NCBI RefSeq assembly: GCF_026151205.1
Contig: NC_087075.1
Span: 12,632,303-12,696,302, forward strand
DNA from: Bolinopsis microptera
Lineage: Eukaryota > Ctenophora > Tentaculata > Lobata > Bolinopsidae
DNA: 64,000 bases
Direction of reading: 5' to 3'
Shown: in pieces, positions 60,190 through 64,000 of the stretch
Layout: each line of letters opens with the position of its first letter
Numbering within the stretch: position 1 is the stretch's first letter
The notes under the pieces: generated by a model
Told to the model about the DNA's origin: nothing
Databases searched by the model: none
Seen by the model: the letters and a program-made list of their open reading frames with translations, nothing else
Position numbers and translations under genes: made by a program

Positions 60190-60860
60190 AAAAATATGTC
60201 AAAAAAATGGCTTAATTTTGACATATATTAACCTAGCACGTTCAGAAGTTCTGAACATTAGCCACGTAACCCATACTCCCATATGCACTGCTCAGAAAGA
60301 AAATTTAATGTTGTTAGGCACTATAATGGTTCAAATGTCACATTTTGTGTGACTTAGTTAACTGCAGTTGTCTAATTATCATTCCTTGGTCTGAAATATA
60401 GTAGATTAGGTCAATCTAACAATTATGATACAACATTGGTTAAAGGGCACGGATCGAACGGTTACAAGGCAATATTTGGGTAACTTTGTCACACTCAGAA
60501 TACCATACCTCTATTCTACTGTGAGGTGTCCTTAAAAACCTTTTAACTCATTATTTGATGGTTGATCTACCAATCATAGCCCTAAAACATTTTGTTTCGA
60601 ATAGTTAGCTAATACAGGCACTTATTTATTGGGAAATGAGGTTAATTCTGTCACAATATATGGAATTTTAAATTTTGGGCGAATTATTTATATCTGATTT
60701 GGGTTTGAAAGGCGGAAAAACTTTATATGATGACAATGTAGTTGATGCAAGTTAAGATCAGTTGATGTTTACATTGTCACAAAAAATGATATGTCGTAAA
60801 TAGGTTAAAAACAATGATTATAGAATGAAATAGTCTCTTATAATAACTCTTATAATAACT
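60190..60860. other. AT-rich gene-free stretch
   Basis: No feature recognised. Confidence 0.35.
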
Positions 60861-60870
60861 ATATATATTA

Positions 60871-61560
60871 TAATAACTGATGTGACAAAGTAAACATGTC
60901 TTGCCCCTATTTTGAAGATCTATATATTCTATGACTCTATTAGAATTCAACATTCTTCCAGAAAAAAATCGGTAGAATATTGTCCAGAACATCAGAGCTC
61001 AAGTTTAACAATTTTAGGTTAAATTTGTCAAAGTCACTAAAAATGTGACAAAATTAACTTTTCCTGCCCCAACAATTTCAAGATAGTGTGTAAAAATTAG
61101 CAAAGGCTGCTTTATTGCCTATATAAATCAATCCAAACTACGAAAAAGATCTGTTAATCTGATGACGATTACCTAACTCTAATAATAACTGATGTGACAA
61201 AGTAAACATGTCTTGCCCCTATTTTGAAGATCTATAACTCTATTAGAATTCAGCATTCTTTCAGAAACGATTGGTAGAATATTGTCCAGAACATCAGAGC
61301 TCAAGTTTAACAATTTTAGATTAATTTGTCAAAGACACTGAAAATGTAACAAAATTAACTTTCCCTGCCCCAACAATATCAAGATAGTGTGTTAAAATTG
61401 ACATATGATGCTTAATTGCCTATATTAATCGATCCAAACTACAAAAAAAGATCTGTTAATCTGATGACAATTACCTAACTCCTATAATAATTACTGATGT
61501 GACAAAGTAAACATGTCTTGCCCCTATTTTGAAGAGCTATACCTCTATTAGAATACTATG
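60871..61560. repeat. ~310-bp tandem repeat, 2.2 units
   Basis: GATGTGACAAAGTAAACATG followed by TCTTGCCCCTATTTTGAAGA recurs at about 60879, 61191 and 61495, with CCAGAACATCAGAGCTCAAG in the first two units. The third unit is truncated. Confidence 0.9.
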
Positions 61561-61599
61561 TAACTTTATCATCAATGAACTATTTATTTTGCCAGCAAG

Positions 61600-62380
61600 G
61601 AGCTAACAGAGTTATAAGAATTTTTTTGTGACGAAATAACCCTATTTTTGACCATGTTGCAGTACTTTAATTGTGACACTGTTAACATATTACCACCCGA
61701 TAATGACTTATGTGACTGGTGCGTGGTACTAGCAGTGTTGTTTGATCCATAGTACATAATATAAGGGGTTTAAGCTGGTATATCATTATTTGTTCAATTT
61801 CACACATGTTCAGATATCATCAAGATTATGTGACAAAGTAAACTTGTTTGTGCCTTCTGTGTTTTAATTCCTTACGACTATATGATATAATAACAATTCC
61901 TAGCACTTCCAGGCCATTAAATAAACCTACACTACTCAGCATTGCTTATCAGGGTGCTTTACATACTCAATACATTGTCCTAGGATCCCCTTGTCTAGGA
62001 TTCCTTTGTCTAGGATTCACATTGTCCTAGAATACCCTTGCAGTTGCATTATAACTTTCAGCTGAATACCCGGGTGATTTTATTACCATAAAACTAATAA
62101 TATCTTTGATAAGATACGAGGGTTTTACTAAAGGTTGTAAGGCTCCATTCAGTGTAAAGTGTATTATAACTTAAGTAATATAATACTGTAACTGTTTTAA
62201 GGACTCTCTTGGAAGCATTACAACTGAATTTACCGGTGTATTAAACATGTTAGAGTAGTCAATACCAGGAAATAATGGAACTGGTCCATATAGTCTTATA
62301 TCAGAGTATTAAGCTCCCTTTCAAGGGCGGAGACTGGGTCATCCTGTTAAAATTAAATAAACTAACAAAATGTTCCAACT
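61600..62380. other. Probable intron or 5' region of the GPCR gene
   Basis: No exon identified. A short CCTAGGATTC repeat lies at 61978-62030. The N-terminal exon of the receptor should be here or further left. Confidence 0.3.
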
Positions 62381-62387
62381 CCGGCAG

Positions 62388-63815
62388 GTAGTTCAGTTCT
62401 GATAAACGCTAGTTTGGTGTCTCTGTTCTGTATCAAGGGCCGATATAAGAAGTCCTACCATCAAGCCTACATCAACTTAGCCTGCAGTGATCTGGCCTTC
62501 TCATTGTGGGGAGTTGCTTTTACCGCTCCTAGTAAGTAAAGGTTGAGGTTAGATCTCAGTTTAACCTCTTGCGGAGGAAGGGAGGAGTGGAAGTTGGGCT
62601 TAACTGCATTTATAAAGTTCAAAACGTCTAAAAAATCCCCTCCCTCATATTTTAGAAATTTTTTCCATAAATTTCTTCCATAAATTTTCTTCCATAAATT
62701 TCTTCATAAAGTATCCATTCTCCTTAAAAAGATCGCATATGGTGTCTGGTGAAGGTGGCGTTCAACATTTGTTAAGATATCTAAAACCGCTCTCTCCCCA
62801 GACTACTTCTTCGGTAGAGATGAAGGAGTAATGTGCACCGCCATCCCACTGATAGGGAGCTATCTGTTCACAGTTAACTTGTCCTCTGTTCTTCCTATCG
62901 CTGTGGATAGACTGGTAGCGGTTTACTCGCCTATGAGGTAATGTATATTGTAGTTCAATTAACATCTGTTAGTTTGAATTGAATCGTAAATTACTTATAG
63001 TGGGATTCCTAGGTGGTTTTCGAGTGAGAGTTAATTTTGCTTGGCTACCTTACAAGACATATTTATAACGTACGAAATGTGGCGGTTTTCCGAAAATTTC
63101 GCCATATTTTCGGACCGCCAAAATTTCGGTCGTCGTAATAGAATCCGTCGCATTATCTTTTAGCTTATTTCAATGACTGTGCCTTCACTGCTTCATTTTG
63201 TTTCTAAAAAGTAATATCAAGTAAAATAAATAAATAAATTCTGGCATCTTGAGACAAATTATCACCACACCAATGACGAATTGAATGTCAAGCAATACAG
63301 TTTAAATTTGCATTAAAATACATGTATGTGCTAACATGAAAGTCTTACAGTCCTAATACAGACTAAGTTTGAACATGATTTTACCGAATTTCAGAAATTT
63401 CCTTACTGCTTACTGTCACCAAAAATGATGAAAAATACCCTTATTTTCTGTGACGTCCGAAATTTGACGGTTTTTGTTCAATTTCGCCATATTTTCGACC
63501 GCCAAAATTTCGGTCGTCGCAAATTAGGCCGCCATAAATATGTCTTGTAAGGTACATATAAATGTAAACATATATATATGTATATATACTTATATATAAG
63601 TTTTCTGTTTTCTTTACACATACATTGTTTTTGTAACCATCGTAATCATCAAAAACTATTGTTCCTGCTACGATACCATAGTTTTACCTTGCAAATATGT
63701 CAGGTACAAGTCAGGAATAGCAAACAAGAGGTACTGCGTCATTTTGCAAACAGCAATGGCTCTTGGCTGGATAATACCCGCCGTCTACACTATCCTTGTC
63801 TTTATTATTGCTTTG
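62388..63815 (+). CDS. Rhodopsin-class GPCR, exons covering TM1-TM4 (partial)
   Basis: Three exons with GT/AG borders and matching phases: 62388-62531, 62802-62937, 63704-63815. The first gives the end of TM1 (INASLVSLFCI), a basic loop and TM2 with its conserved Asp (NLACSDLAFSLWG). The second gives TM3 with the disulfide Cys (GVMCTAI) and the DRY-equivalent AVDRLVAVYSPMR. The third gives TM4 with its Trp (ALGWIIPAVYTILVF). These are class A landmarks. The ligand cannot be inferred. The N-terminus lies upstream, unidentified, and TM5-7 are beyond the right edge. A MITE occupies the intron between the second and third exons. Confidence 0.85.
63048..63552. mobile_element. CCTTAC-ended MITE in a GPCR intron
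   Basis: 505 bp starting CCTTACAAGACATATTTAT and ending in the exact complement, flanked by TA (63046-63047 and 63553-63554). Inner parts repeat TTTCGCCATATTTTCG, GACCGCCAAAATTTCGGTCG near both ends in the same orientation, so the element also holds a direct repeat. Confidence 0.85.
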
Positions 63816-64000
63816 GTGAGTCCGCTAGTAGCTAACTTAACAAAATAGTGCTACTGTAGAAAGTATACCCTCGATATTTATTGAACATGTAACTTATCTT
63901 GTTATCTTGCGAAGATTATCTTTTTAAAATAAAAATGGGTATCTTAGTATGGCGAGACGGTTAAGTGATTAATTAATTTATAAGTTCATTTTTTGTCACT

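Overview
This window is nuclear DNA from an invertebrate animal. It has many-exon genes with GT-AG introns, metazoan extracellular domains, non-LTR and Penelope-like retrotransposon remnants, a tRNA-derived SINE, many small DNA-transposon derivatives and a heavy load of micro- and minisatellites. No bacterial or phage features are visible. I cannot name the species. The mix of SUEL lectin, TSP1, hevein-like and furin-type proteins fits an aquatic invertebrate.

Layout. 1-10.7 kb: no recognisable gene, dominated by tandem arrays (a 12-bp satellite of about 2.6 kb, a CTA array, a 38-bp minisatellite, a GTAGGATAC minisatellite). 10.76-21.70 kb, plus strand: a furin/PCSK5-like proprotein convertase in 18 recognisable exons, missing only its 5' exons. 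It has an intact catalytic Asp/His/Asn/Ser set, a P domain, a Cys-rich region, a transmembrane segment and a cytoplasmic tail. Its introns carry a young non-autonomous LTR element and two satellite families. 21.7-28 kb: AT-rich DNA and a cluster of GC-rich foldback elements. 28.1-46.2 kb, minus strand: three tandem paralogous genes (called A, B and C here) for secreted mosaic proteins. Their order is signal peptide, SUEL/Gal-lectin domain, optional GCC2/GCC3-like Cys-rich module plus second lectin domain, TSP1 repeats (6, 4 and 2 in A, B and C), then two hevein-like chitin-binding domains. 46.2-56.9 kb: transposon-rich (MITEs, a LINE RT fragment, a foldback element, a Penelope-like remnant, a CR1/L2-like LINE containing an in-frame hexanucleotide array, a hAT-like MITE with perfect 8-bp target duplication). 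57-62.3 kb: repeats, one SINE, a GGTTAT hexamer array inside a foldback. 62.39 kb to the end, plus strand: three exons of a rhodopsin-class GPCR (TM1 to TM4) that runs out of the window.

The most interesting unit is the lectin-TSP1-hevein cluster. It looks like a rapidly evolving family of secreted carbohydrate- and chitin-binding proteins, a plausible innate-recognition or matrix system. The TSP1 copy number forms a 6/4/2 ladder inside a single exon. Gene A starts directly inside the 3' UTR of gene B, with no intergenic DNA and no visible polyadenylation signal between them. Gene C has a chimeric signal-peptide exon. All three genes place the stop codon on or next to the last splice junction. 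All functional statements are inferred from domain recognition by eye; no database search was run.
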